Assembly (NCBI GenBank): GCA_022487055.1
Contig: JAKVJJ010000014.1
Span: 1-44,885, forward strand
Reading direction: 5' to 3'
DNA from: Oscillospiraceae bacterium
GTDB lineage: Bacteria; Bacillota; Clostridia; Oscillospirales; Acutalibacteraceae
Length of the DNA stretch: 44,885 nucleotides
Shown: piece after piece, positions 30,617 to 38,484 of the stretch
How the letters are laid out: each line of letters starts with the position of its first letter
How positions within the stretch are numbered: the first letter of the stretch is position 1
The notes under the pieces: generated by a model
The model's database searches: none
Told to the model about the DNA's origin: nothing
The model's input: only the letters and a program-made list of their open reading frames with translations
Position numbers and translations under genes: made by a program

Positions 30617-31843
30617 TTAAAATGAATCCTGCGGTTTAGCCGGTGCTTCAACCGGTAACAGTTTATAGAGAATTTGTAAATCCTTATTGCGGCAAACTTT
30701 GTGATAACTGGTCATAATACGCTTGATGGCTTTTTCAGAGTCTTTTATATTTGCCTGTGGAAGCAGAATTAGAAATTGTGTGTCGCTGTATGATGTGACA
30801 ATATCGCCGCCGCGCAGAGAAGAAATGATGGCGGATTTCAGCACATTCTGCTCTCGAATGACACTGCCGCTCTCCGGGGCGGAACCGTCGGCCATGGCAA
30901 GCGTCATCAGGATAATGGTGGCGGGATCATGGCTTCTCAGACAGGCACGTGCTTCCACCCGATACAGATTGCGAAAGACTTCAAAGTCACAGAAATAAGC
31001 ATTTTTAATGCGAGAAGTTTCCTGCAGTTCCTCCCGCACAAAAGAAATGTCCATCTGTGCATGGCGGAAGTTTTTGGTAATCATGCGGTAAAGGTCACGC
31101 AGCTCCGGCGCAACATCCGTGCCTTCTTTTTGGAAAAACAGGGAGGTGGTATCATTATAATGGGACAATGCTTCAGAATAGCGCTCTGTTTTCAGATAGC
31201 AGAAGAGTGTTAAACGATGCAGTTTGATGTTCATTGGTGCTTTTTCCAGAGCGTCCAGACAGAATTCCGGGAGTCTTTCCGTGCGGTTCTGCTGCTCCAT
31301 GGCTTCGCAGCGGGCAGCAATGCATTGTGCATAATTATCCTCAAGCTGGTGTCGGGTATTAACTGCCCACTGGGAGTGTTCTGTACCCTCCAGAAAAGCG
31401 CCGGAATAAAGCTGCATGGCCTCCGTGCTGAGCTGGATTTTTTCAGTAGAGGACTTTGCGTCAGTGATAGACTGGCACAGGCGGCTGAAACGGTCAACAT
31501 CGGTGTGGACTTCCAGCGTCGGGTTCCAGCAATAGGTGTCTCCGTAAAAAAGGATGAAGCGCGCGCCTTCATCCCCATAAGCTTCCTGCAGCATATCACG
31601 CGTGCGGTAAACCAGATTTTTCAGCGCATTCATAGGGTCAGAGCTGCTGGAAGAATGGTCCCACAACACCTTAATTAAATCTTCCACAGAGAGCGGCGAG
31701 CGCCGGGTATAGATAAGAATTTCAAGCAGAAGCCAAACCAGAGTGGGCCGGTGCTTCTGACAGGTGATACGCTTGCCGCCCACTGTGAGAGAAAACTTTC
31801 CCAGCATTTTTGCATTTACAACGATTCTCTGCGTTTCCGTCAT
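30617..31843 (-). CDS. BTAD/SARP-type regulator with degenerate GGDEF-like C-terminus
   Basis: A 408-residue regulator. N-terminal winged helix of OmpR type (MLGKFSLTVGGKRIT, LVWLLLEILIYTRRSPLSVEDLIKVLW, NALKNLVYRTRDML; about 10-105), then a bacterial transcriptional activation domain of TPR-like helices (VHTDVDRFSRLCQS to DLYRMI; about 115-265). The last 110 residues look like a nucleotide-cyclase fold: FRNLYRVEARACL, LRGGDIVTSYSDTQFLILLPQA, where SDTQF (about 353-357) sits in place of GGDEF, so it is probably a sensor and not an enzyme. ATG 31843 follows GGAGG by 8 nt; an upstream extension of 85 codons is rejected. A terminator-like leader precedes it. Target genes unknown; the divergent 32400 gene is a candidate. 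Confidence 0.82.
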   Translation of the reverse strand: MTETQRIVVNAKMLGKFSLTVGGKRITCQKHRPTLVWLLLEILIYTRRSPLSVEDLIKVLWDHSSSSSDPMNALKNLVYRTRDMLQEAYGDEGARFILFYGDTYCWNPTLEVHTDVDRFSRLCQSITDAKSSTEKIQLSTEAMQLYSGAFLEGTEHSQWAVNTRHQLEDNYAQCIAARCEAMEQQNRTERLPEFCLDALEKAPMNIKLHRLTLFCYLKTERYSEALSHYNDTTSLFFQKEGTDVAPELRDLYRMITKNFRHAQMDISFVREELQETSRIKNAYFCDFEVFRNLYRVEARACLRSHDPATIILMTLAMADGSAPESGSVIREQNVLKSAIISSLRGGDIVTSYSDTQFLILLPQANIKDSEKAIKRIMTSYHKVCRNKDLQILYKLLPVEAPAKPQDSF

Positions 31844-31926
31844 TGTTTTGACCTCCAGCAAACCATTTTTGGGCGGAATGCCTGCCCGAATATTTTGGGA
31901 AATCAAGCGGGACTGCCCGGTGTTTA

Positions 31927-31964
31927 AAATAAAAAAGCCGCAAAGCCGTGACTCGGTCACAGCT
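31927..31964 (-). promoter_or_regulatory. Leader terminator with alternative hairpin before the BTAD gene
   Basis: Minus strand. AGCTGTGA (31957-31964) can pair with TTGCGGCT (31936-31943) around an inner CCG/CGG stem, running straight into TTTTTATTTT. The same 5' segment can instead form a 9-bp hairpin, AGCTGTGAC with GTCACGGCT around a CGA loop, that excludes the first. The predicted RNA start is only about 12 nt upstream. No A1/G4 hexaloop is seen here. Confidence 0.55.
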
Positions 31965-31982
31965 ATCGGTAATATACAGCGT

Positions 31983-32011
31983 ATTTTACCACATTGTTTC
32001 TTAAAATGCAA
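31983..32011 (-). promoter_or_regulatory. Promoter of the BTAD regulator gene
   Basis: Minus strand: TTGCAT (32006-32011), 17 nt, TAAAAT (31983-31988), with TG one base before the -10 (extended -10). The leader to the ATG is about 130 nt. Confidence 0.65.
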
Positions 32012-32181
32012 TCCCATTTTAACCTGACAGGAAGTTGAAATCAACCTGTAAATGTGAAAAACAGGAAGTATTTTAGAAAATATTTCTGGCGAATCCAATG
32101 GGATTCTGTCAATGAGTTTGAAGTTTTACATGAGTCCATTGTTATTACAAAAAGTTATAGCAAATGGTGATTATGTATAAA

Positions 32182-32218
32182 TTGTAAGCTTGAAAAGCTT
32201 ACAAAAGAGTGCTATACT
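32182..32218 (+). promoter_or_regulatory. Promoter covered by a perfect 10-3-10 palindrome
   Basis: TTGTAAGCTT (32182-32191) and AAGCTTACAA (32195-32204) are exact inverted repeats around GAA. The promoter TTGAAA (32190-32195), 17 nt, TATACT (32213-32218) has its -35 in the palindrome centre, so a dimeric repressor bound here would block RNA polymerase. It drives the gene at 32400 through a leader of about 175 nt. Confidence 0.65.
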
Positions 32219-32297
32219 GCATTTCAAAGGGTTAGTAAATTGAAAAATGCAAAAAAGCTACGGGAGACACCTGCCGCTTTTGTGTGACTTTAATATG

Positions 32298-32322
32298 GAA
32301 CATATACCGATTGAACATATAC
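32298..32322. repeat. Direct repeat GAACATATAC in the leader of the DUF6076-like gene
   Basis: GAACATATAC occurs at 32298-32307 and 32313-32322 (15 nt start to start), followed by the related ACAATATAC and ACAATATAA. The surrounding leader (32225-32399) otherwise holds only weak hairpins. Meaning unknown. Confidence 0.5.
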
Positions 32323-32399
32323 AATATACAATCAGAAATACAATATAACGCAGTAACTCTTCAGTATGCCCCAAAAGACGATAATAAAAAGAGAAAGAG

Positions 32400-33455
32400 G
32401 TGCACAGGTTGTCAAATCCGGATATTTTAAGCAACACGTCCCTACGCGTCTATTTTCAGGCAAAGGAGGAGACTTTTGAGCTGCAGACCGTGGTAGATAA
32501 CAAAAAGCTGCAGATATACAGCTGTTCTATGCCATTGGGAGAGTCAGCCATATCTTTTATATATAGTGATTTCGAGGAGACTTACACAGCTCTGCGCAAT
32601 ACAGAAACGATTTTTCTGGAAATCAATGCCGGGCTGCAGGTGAAAGCGCATTGGGAGGAACTGCACAAACTGTCTGTAAAATTAGTGCGGAGGCATCCCT
32701 ACTTTGGTTTTGCCAGCCAGATGCTTTCACAAGCTGCAGGGCAGGCAATGGCAGTGGACATGCGGCTTTTGTCTCGTCTGGTGCCGTTGTATCGGCAGAT
32801 GCACGATAATTTGACGCTGCTGGTGAAAAAATGTATGAGTGTGCAGGATGGCATACGCGGCAGTTCCTTTGTTGACCGCTATGCGGATTTGATGCTGACA
32901 CATCAGCTTGCAGACCGTTCTCCGCTCAGATATTCTACAGTTGTCACAGAATTCCTGCCGGCTGTGCCGTTTCCTCTTTGGAAAACGGAAGACTGTGATT
33001 ATCCCGTGATTCCGACACTGCAGGAACTGCGTGCCCAAGAGGTTCCGCTGGAATTGGTGGATTCTCTTTACCCGCGTTCATTGCAGGATCTTTATCACTA
33101 TATCATTGCGGGCTATCTGAAGCAGGGAATCTGCTTTAAAATCTGCAAAAACTGCGGACGCTATTTCACAGTCACCGGCAGCATGAATGCCGAATATTGT
33201 GACCGTAAAATTGAGGGTTCCCAAAAGACTTGCCGTCAGATGGGCGCTGTGCGTGTCTATCAGCAGAAGCAGATGAAAGACCCCATTCTGCGCCTGTATA
33301 ACCGCGCCTACAAAACCCATAACGCGCGCATTCGCTATGGCCGCATGACCAGAGAGGAATTTTTGGAATGGTCAACGCGCGCCCGTGCCCTGCGGGACAA
33401 ATGTTTGGAAGGACAAATCTCTGCAGCGGATTTTGAAATGTGGCTGAAAGAATGA
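32400..33455 (+). CDS. DUF6076-like protein with C-terminal Cys cluster
   Basis: A 351-residue soluble protein that I can only compare with the clostridial DUF6076 group. The first 240 residues have no clear motif. The C-terminus has C245-x3-C249-x2-C252-x14-C267-x10-C278 ([28 protein letters not shown]), a zinc-ribbon-like cluster, then a basic helical tail ([19 protein letters not shown]) that could bind nucleic acid. The start is either GTG 32400 or, with better spacing from AAAGAGGTG, TTG 32409. It is divergent from the BTAD regulator, under a promoter with a palindromic operator. Function unknown. Confidence 0.8.
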   Translation: MHRLSNPDILSNTSLRVYFQAKEETFELQTVVDNKKLQIYSCSMPLGESAISFIYSDFEETYTALRNTETIFLEINAGLQVKAHWEELHKLSVKLVRRHPYFGFASQMLSQAAGQAMAVDMRLLSRLVPLYRQMHDNLTLLVKKCMSVQDGIRGSSFVDRYADLMLTHQLADRSPLRYSTVVTEFLPAVPFPLWKTEDCDYPVIPTLQELRAQEVPLELVDSLYPRSLQDLYHYIIAGYLKQGICFKICKNCGRYFTVTGSMNAEYCDRKIEGSQKTCRQMGAVRVYQQKQMKDPILRLYNRAYKTHNARIRYGRMTREEFLEWSTRARALRDKCLEGQISAADFEMWLKE

Positions 33456-33498
33456 TGTCCATTCTTTTGCATTCGCTCTGTTATTCAGCACTGTGATG

Positions 33499-33507
33499 TG
33501 GTATACT
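33499..33507 (+). promoter_or_regulatory. Extended -10 promoter of ridA
   Basis: TG (33499-33500), one base, then TATACT (33502-33507), 31 nt before the ATG. No good -35 box, which is common for extended -10 promoters. Confidence 0.5.
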
Positions 33508-33537
33508 GGTGAAAAATTGATTAACGGAGGGATTCCA

Positions 33538-33915
33538 ATGAATCAAGTTATTTCAGCACCGAATGCACCGGCGGCGGTCGGCCCTTATTCTCATGCTGTG
33601 CAGGCAGGAAATACCCTGTATCTTTCCGGTCAGCTTGGACTGAATCCGGCGACAGGAACATTGCCGGATGGAGTGGAGGCACAGGCACATCAGTCCATGA
33701 AAAATATCGGTGGAGTTTTGGCAGCAGCAGGCATGGATTATGCCGATGTGGTGAAGACAACCGTATTTTTGGCGGACATCAATGACTTTGCAGCAATCAA
33801 TGCCATTTATGCGCAGTACTTTAAGGGAGCCTGCCCAGCACGCTCTTGTGTGCAGGCGGGTGCGCTGCCCAAAGGTGCGCTTTTTGAAATGGAAGCAGTG
33901 GCGGTGAAAGGCTGA
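33538..33915 (+). CDS. ridA: RidA/YjgF-family enamine/imine deaminase
   Basis: A 125-residue cytosolic protein of the RidA family, which hydrolyses reactive 2-aminoacrylate and related enamines made by PLP enzymes. Conserved parts: [15 protein letters not shown] near the N-terminus, [10 protein letters not shown], the catalytic Arg in [25 protein letters not shown], and the [19 protein letters not shown] helix. Family length is 120-130, matching ATG 33538, which GGAGGGA precedes by 6 nt. Followed by a strong terminator. Confidence 0.95.
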   Translation: MNQVISAPNAPAAVGPYSHAVQAGNTLYLSGQLGLNPATGTLPDGVEAQAHQSMKNIGGVLAAAGMDYADVVKTTVFLADINDFAAINAIYAQYFKGACPARSCVQAGALPKGALFEMEAVAVKG

Positions 33916-33950
33916 ATCTTTTCCGTTTAGACAGAAAAATAGCATAAGTC

Positions 33951-33993
33951 AAAGCCCGCAAATGCTGTTTTACCACAGCCGGCGGGCTTTTTT
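33951..33993 (+). terminator. Intrinsic terminator of ridA
   Basis: AAAGCCCGC (33951-33959) pairs with GCGGGCTTT (33982-33990), with an inner GCTGT/ACAGC stem (33964-33968 and 33975-33979), followed by a T-run to 33993. Confidence 0.9.
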
Positions 33994-34069
33994 CTGCTTT
34001 CACAGAATCCAGAGGAGCCTCATAGTCTGTAATGGGAAATAACCATAATTCTCTAAGGAGGAATTCCAC

Positions 34070-35371
34070 TTGCAGGCTGAAGATACCGCAGGCAGAGTGA
34101 ATCTGCCCGATACAGGTGGGGCTGAACTGGCAGTCCCGAGAAAACGAGAACGAAAAGGCAAGCTGCTGCAGCTTTCTAAATACCTTGGTCCGGCGTTTGT
34201 GGTCAGTGTAGCGTATATTGACCCAGGAAACTTTGCAACGAACATCAGCGGAGGCTCCAAATTCGGATACACGTTGGTATGGGTGATTATGTGGAGCAAC
34301 CTAATGGCAATTTTTCTGCAGACGCTTTCCGCTAAGCTGGGCATTGCCACAGGGCACAACTTGCCGGAAATGTGTGCAAAGGTTTTTCCACGCCCGGTAA
34401 ACTGGGTGTTCTGGATTATGTCAGAAGTGGCAGCAATGGCAACGGATTTGGCGGAATTCTTAGGCGGAACTTTGGGGCTGAATCTGCTGTTCCATATGCC
34501 AATGCTCTATGCCGGACTGCTCACCGGTTTGATTACCTTTTTTATCTGTTACACGGAAAAATATGGGCAAAAGATTGTGGAAATTATCATTACGGCGCTG
34601 GTGGCAGTCATCAGTGTGGCTTATCTGCTGGAAATTTTCCTTTCCAAACCGGATTGGGCGCAGGTGGGTATTCACACGTTCATCCCATCCCTGCCAAATA
34701 GTGAAGCCGTGATGATTGCCGTTGGAATGTTGGGGGCGACGGTTATGCCTCATGTGATTTATCTGCATTCTCAGCTGGTGCAGTATCGCTGTGTGGATAA
34801 ATCAGACGAGGGCAAGCGTCATCACTTGAAGATGGAAAAAATCGACATCGCGCTGGCCATGAATATCGCCTTTTTCGTGAATGCGGGCATGGTGATTGTT
34901 TCGGCGGCTGTCTTTAATCGGAATGGTGTGGTGGTGGAAACCATGCAGCAAGCGCACAAATCCCTGGAACCGCTGCTCGGTTCTCTTTCCAGCGGTGCTT
35001 TTGGCATTGCTCTGCTGGCGGCAGGCCTTTCTTCCTCAGCAGTCGGTACCATGGCGGGACAGACGGTGATGAAGGGTTTTGTTAACATCAGTATTCCGGT
35101 TAATCTGCGCCGGCTCATTACCATGCTGCCCGCTCTGATTATTATTGCAATCGGCATTAACCCTATGAAGGCACTGGTGCTGAGCCAGGTCGCACTCAGC
35201 TTTATCTTGCCGCTGCCGATTATTCAGATGCTGTTCATCACCGGCAGAAAAGATTTGATGGGCAGCTTTGTCAACAAAAAATGGGTGCAGGCGCTTGGCA
35301 TTCTCATTGCGGCTGTGATTATTCTGCTGAATGCCGTCCTGCTGTATCTTACCTTTACCGGCCAGTCCTAA
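34070..35371 (+). CDS. mntH: Nramp-family divalent metal transporter (MntH-like)
   Basis: A 433-residue proton-coupled Mn2+/Fe2+ importer with about 11 TM segments. The metal-site motifs are present: DPGN in TM1 (YIDPGNFATN, about residues 50-60) and MPH in TM6 (GATVMPHVIYLHS), plus ATDLAEFLGG after TM3. The gene starts with TTG, with AAGGAGG 8 nt upstream; no upstream ATG fits. The short gap after the ridA terminator shows no Mn riboswitch and no clear MntR or Fur site. The 35392-35440 hairpin ends the gene. Confidence 0.95.
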   Translation: MQAEDTAGRVNLPDTGGAELAVPRKRERKGKLLQLSKYLGPAFVVSVAYIDPGNFATNISGGSKFGYTLVWVIMWSNLMAIFLQTLSAKLGIATGHNLPEMCAKVFPRPVNWVFWIMSEVAAMATDLAEFLGGTLGLNLLFHMPMLYAGLLTGLITFFICYTEKYGQKIVEIIITALVAVISVAYLLEIFLSKPDWAQVGIHTFIPSLPNSEAVMIAVGMLGATVMPHVIYLHSQLVQYRCVDKSDEGKRHHLKMEKIDIALAMNIAFFVNAGMVIVSAAVFNRNGVVVETMQQAHKSLEPLLGSLSSGAFGIALLAAGLSSSAVGTMAGQTVMKGFVNISIPVNLRRLITMLPALIIIAIGINPMKALVLSQVALSFILPLPIIQMLFITGRKDLMGSFVNKKWVQALGILIAAVIILLNAVLLYLTFTGQS

Positions 35372-35391
35372 ATTCGGCTTATGAAAATCAG

Positions 35392-35440
35392 AAGGCCCAT
35401 GCGCAGACTGCTTTTACAGCGGATGCACATGAGCCTTTTT
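35392..35440 (+). terminator. Probable terminator of mntH
   Basis: An imperfect long stem: AAGGC and CATG (35392-35402) pair with CATG and GCCTT (35428-35437), with single mismatches, and a T-run at 35436-35440. Confidence 0.65.
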
Positions 35441-35443
35441 CAG

Positions 35444-35840
35444 ATGGGCGCAATAAGCAATATTGAAAACAAGACGTTTTCTCAACGAAAGGTAGCAAAA
35501 CTGCAGGTATAAATCGAAAACACACTCAGATGGATGCCGGATGAAACGAACAGAGGGTGGCGGTGCAGCACCTGTTTCTGATATTGGATTCCATATGACT
35601 GTTTGCAAATGAAATTTATGGAAGCTGTTTGTTTTCATTAAGCTAGAAAAGCATCACGTTACTGCTGTAAAAGTTGCTAAATTTAAAGTAACAAATCGAT
35701 ATAAGACATTTGGACATATTTGGATGATTTTACAACAAATCAAGGGAATTAACCTAAAATATTTAGAACATTGTTTTTAAATATATGTATTTACTACAAA
35801 AAATCAAAGCAAAATCATAAAAAATACATTTTTTTATTCG
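35444..35840. other. AT-rich gap with a possible degraded helix-turn-helix remnant
   Basis: Non-coding. At 35444-35524 one frame reads MGAISNIENKTFSQRKVAKL and, after a one-base shift, AGINRKHTQMDAG; together these resemble the N-terminal helix-turn-helix of some IS transposases (pattern SQR.VAKL.GI.RKT). No more of the gene is recognisable and the reading needs a frameshift, so this is a weak call. A 10-bp tandem repeat of ATTTGGA lies at 35708-35724. Nothing else is seen. Confidence 0.25.
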
Positions 35841-35886
35841 TTTTTTCGAAAAAAGGATAGCGAAATTTTGCACAATGTATTATAAT
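35841..35886 (+). promoter_or_regulatory. deoB operon promoter region with T6-CG-A6 palindrome
   Basis: A perfect TATAAT at 35881-35886; the -35 at 17 nt spacing (35858-35863, TAGCGA) is weak. Directly upstream, TTTTTT-CG-AAAAAA (35841-35854) is a perfect palindrome and may be an operator or an activator site for the nucleoside operon. Confidence 0.5.
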
Positions 35887-35895
35887 AACAAAGAC

Positions 35896-35930
35896 CTGTC
35901 GGAAAGACAGCATTCGTTCCACAAGAATGC
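35896..35930 (+). promoter_or_regulatory. Two adjacent leader hairpins at the 5' end of the deoB transcript
   Basis: CTGTC-GGAAA-GACAG (35896-35910) is followed at once by GCATTC (35910-35915) pairing with GAATGC (35925-35930). They begin only a few bases after the predicted RNA start and end 8 nt before the ribosome site. No T-run; possibly a 5' stabiliser. No purine or other known riboswitch core was recognised. Confidence 0.5.
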
Positions 35931-35949
35931 GAAAAAGCGGAGGTGCATC

Positions 35950-37116
35950 ATGAAACGTATTTTTCTAATCGTGCTGGACAGTGTCGGTATCGGCGAAATG
36001 CCGGATGCTTCTGTTTACGGCGATGAGGGCAGCAATACACTGGCGGCAGCGGCTACCAGCCCGTATTTCGCCATGCCGAATATGCAGAAGTTGGGCCTGT
36101 TCAACATTGATGGAGTGACTTGCCGCCCTGCTGCAGAGCATCCAGAAGGTGCTTTTGCACGCATGACAGAAGTTTCCAAGGGCAAAGATACCACGATCGG
36201 CCATTGGGAAATTGCCGGTATCAATTCCACTCACCCACTGCCGACCTACCCGAATGGGTTCCCGCCGGAAGTGCTGGAGGAATTCAGCCGCAGAACGGGA
36301 CGCGGGGTGCTGTGCAACAAACCTTATTCCGGCACGGAAGTAATTAAGGACTATGGGCAGGAGCATCTGCACACAGGAAAGCTGATTGTCTATACTTCCG
36401 CTGACAGTGTCTTTCAGGTAGCGGCACATGAGGATTTGGTTCCGGTTGAGGAGCTTTACCATGACTGCGAAATTGCCCGTGAAATTCTGACTGGCGAACA
36501 CAGTGTCGGCCGTGTCATCGCCCGCCCGTTTGTGGGTGAATATCCGAACTTCACACGGACAGTGCGCCGCCACGACTTTTCGCTGAAGCCGCCTGCGGTT
36601 ACCATGCTTGACCAGCTTTCCGCGGCAGGCAAAGATGTGATTGCTGTTGGCAAAATCAATGACATTTTCGCCGGACGCGGGACTACGGAGTTTACCCGCA
36701 CCACTGGAAACGACGATGGTATTGCAAAGACCATTGAATTGACAAAGCGCGATTTCTGCGGCTTGTGTTTTGTCAACTTGGTGGATTTTGATATGCTTTA
36801 TGGGCATCGTAATGATGTGCCGGGCTATGCCAAGGGTCTGACAACAGTGGACAGGGCCGTGCCGGCGCTGATGGAGCATCTGGGCAAGGACGACTTGCTG
36901 ATGTTTACCGCTGACCATGGATGCGACCCCAGTACACCGAGCACTGACCATTCCCGCGAATATACACCGTGGGTGATTGCCGGGCAGCAGGTGAAATCCG
37001 GAACAAACCTTGGCACACTGCCGACTTTTGCGGACATCGGTGCAACCATTCTGGACGCATTTGGTGTTCCGCAGCAGATTACGGGCACATCCCGCCTGCA
37101 GCAAATTCTGGGCTGA
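35950..37116 (+). CDS. deoB: Phosphopentomutase
   Basis: A 388-residue alkaline-phosphatase-superfamily enzyme that interconverts (deoxy)ribose 1-phosphate and 5-phosphate. Conserved sites: metal-binding Asp10 in FLIVLDSVGIGEMPDA, the phospho-threonine Thr81 in GKDTTIGHWEIAG (matching Thr85 of the B. cereus enzyme), NKPYSGTEVI, YTSADSVFQVAAHE, and the C-terminal metal residues in LVDFDMLYGHR, TADHGCDPSTPSTDHSRE. ATG 35950 has GGAGG 6 nt upstream; the frame is open further upstream but has no ribosome site. First gene of a nucleoside uptake and breakdown operon. Confidence 0.97.
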   Translation: MKRIFLIVLDSVGIGEMPDASVYGDEGSNTLAAAATSPYFAMPNMQKLGLFNIDGVTCRPAAEHPEGAFARMTEVSKGKDTTIGHWEIAGINSTHPLPTYPNGFPPEVLEEFSRRTGRGVLCNKPYSGTEVIKDYGQEHLHTGKLIVYTSADSVFQVAAHEDLVPVEELYHDCEIAREILTGEHSVGRVIARPFVGEYPNFTRTVRRHDFSLKPPAVTMLDQLSAAGKDVIAVGKINDIFAGRGTTEFTRTTGNDDGIAKTIELTKRDFCGLCFVNLVDFDMLYGHRNDVPGYAKGLTTVDRAVPALMEHLGKDDLLMFTADHGCDPSTPSTDHSREYTPWVIAGQQVKSGTNLGTLPTFADIGATILDAFGVPQQITGTSRLQQILG

Positions 37117-37232
37117 GTTGCAGCCCGCTTGAGAGAGGCTTACCCTTATGCCATAAACCCGCACAGTTCCGCCGGCAGGGTGCTGGCTGGACGCGGATTT
37201 GATAATTACTTCTTATAGGAGGAAGCAACAAG

Positions 37233-38354
37233 ATGAAAAAGATGAGAAAGCTGCTAGCTGTTGTTTTGGCAGGGGCTATGGCTGCGTCCATGAGTGCCTG
37301 CGGCGGTACAGGGACTGCAAGTTCCAGCGCAGCCAACAGTACGGCGGGCAGCAGCGCGGCTGCATCCACTGAGGGGAGCAGCGCTGCCACAAGCACCACA
37401 GGAACCAATGCCAAGAACTTTAAAATTCGCATGGTCACGGATACAGGCGGTGTGAACGACCAGTCTTTCAACCAGTCCTCTTGGGAAGGCCTGCAGAACC
37501 TGAAGAAGTCGATCGGCGCGGATGTCAACTATGTTGAGTCCAAGCAGGAATCCGACTATGCAACAAACCTGGACAAGGCTGCTGATGACGATGCAAAGCT
37601 CATCTGGGGCATTGGGTTTGCGATGGCAGAGTCCATCGGCAAGGCTGCAAAAGCAAATCCGGACATTGCTTATGCAATCGTGGACAACGGTTATGATGCA
37701 AAGACAATGCCGAAGAATGTGACAGGTGTTATGTTCCGTGCACAGGAGCCGTCCTTCGTTGTCGGTTACATCGCGGGCAAGACCACAAAGACCGGCAAAG
37801 TCGGTTTTGTCGGCGGCATCAAGAGCAACATTATCGACCAGTTTGAGTATGGCTATAAAGCCGGTGTCGACTATGCGGCAAAGGAACTGAAGAAGAAGAT
37901 TACTGTGGATGCCCAGTATGCTGAGAGCTTCTCCGATGCAGCTAAGGGCAAGGCCATTGCCAACAGTATGTTCTCCAGCGGATGCGATATTGTTTTCCAC
38001 GCAGCAGGCGGTGTTGGTGTCGGTGTCATTCAGGCAGCAAAGGATGCTGGCAAGTATGCAATCGGCGTTGACCGTGACCAGGCTTACCTTGCACCGAAAA
38101 ATGTGTTGACTTCCGCACTGAAGCTTGTCCATGCAGCCGTTGAGGATGTTTCCAAGAAGGCAATCGCAGGCAAGAGCATCGGCGGCCAGACCTTCACTTA
38201 CGGCCTGACAGAGGATGCTGTCGGTATTCCAACGGAGCACAAGCTGATGGGCGATGCTACCTATAATGCAGCTTTGAAGGTTGAGGAACAGATTAAGAGC
38301 GGCAAGATTGTTCCGCCGGCAAACAAGGACGATTACGCGAAGTTCGGCAAATAA
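37233..38354 (+). CDS. BMP-family nucleoside-binding lipoprotein
   Basis: A 373-residue surface lipoprotein of the Bmp/PnrA type, the binding protein of nucleoside ABC importers. The signal peptide MKKMRKLLAVVLAGAMAASM ends in lipobox MSAC (Cys about 23). A low-complexity Ser/Ala/Thr linker (about 28-63) tethers the ligand domain, which begins KIRMVTDTGGVNDQSFNQSSWEGL, a family hallmark. FVGGIKSNIIDQFEYGYKAGV and GVDRDQAYLAPKNVLTSALK are also typical. AGGAGG precedes the ATG. The terminator between it and the ATPase gene should make it more abundant than the other subunits. Confidence 0.95.
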   Translation: MKKMRKLLAVVLAGAMAASMSACGGTGTASSSAANSTAGSSAAASTEGSSAATSTTGTNAKNFKIRMVTDTGGVNDQSFNQSSWEGLQNLKKSIGADVNYVESKQESDYATNLDKAADDDAKLIWGIGFAMAESIGKAAKANPDIAYAIVDNGYDAKTMPKNVTGVMFRAQEPSFVVGYIAGKTTKTGKVGFVGGIKSNIIDQFEYGYKAGVDYAAKELKKKITVDAQYAESFSDAAKGKAIANSMFSSGCDIVFHAAGGVGVGVIQAAKDAGKYAIGVDRDQAYLAPKNVLTSALKLVHAAVEDVSKKAIAGKSIGGQTFTYGLTEDAVGIPTEHKLMGDATYNAALKVEEQIKSGKIVPPANKDDYAKFGK

Positions 38355-38410
38355 TTCACCGATAATCCAATAAGGAATCGGGAAACTCCCCTGATACGGG
38401 TTCCCTAAAA

Positions 38411-38446
38411 AGCGGGGCGTTCTCTTTGGAGCGCTTCGCTATTTTT
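38411..38446 (+). terminator. Internal terminator/attenuator after the binding-protein gene
   Basis: AGCGGGGCGTTC (38411-38422) pairs over 12 positions, with some G-U, with GAGCGCTTCGCT (38429-38440), loop TCTTTG, followed by ATTTTTA. It lies inside the operon, so it probably sets a high binding-protein to transporter ratio. Confidence 0.75.
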
Positions 38447-38484
38447 ATCAAATATTATGCAAGACCACGCGGAGGTAAAATCAA

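Noticed and set aside
31844-32098. N-terminal extension of the BTAD regulator (85 codons)
   Set aside because: It would read through the promoter and leader hairpin; the ATG at 31843 has a GGAGG at good distance.
32298-32322. CRISPR-like repeats
   Set aside because: Only two 10-bp copies with 5-bp spacing; no array.
33994-34069. Manganese (yybP-ykoY) riboswitch before mntH
   Set aside because: The gap after the ridA terminator is under 80 nt and no such core is visible.
35965-37164. Long minus-strand open frame of 399 codons
   Set aside because: It is the shadow of deoB; the plus-strand product is a clear full-length phosphopentomutase.
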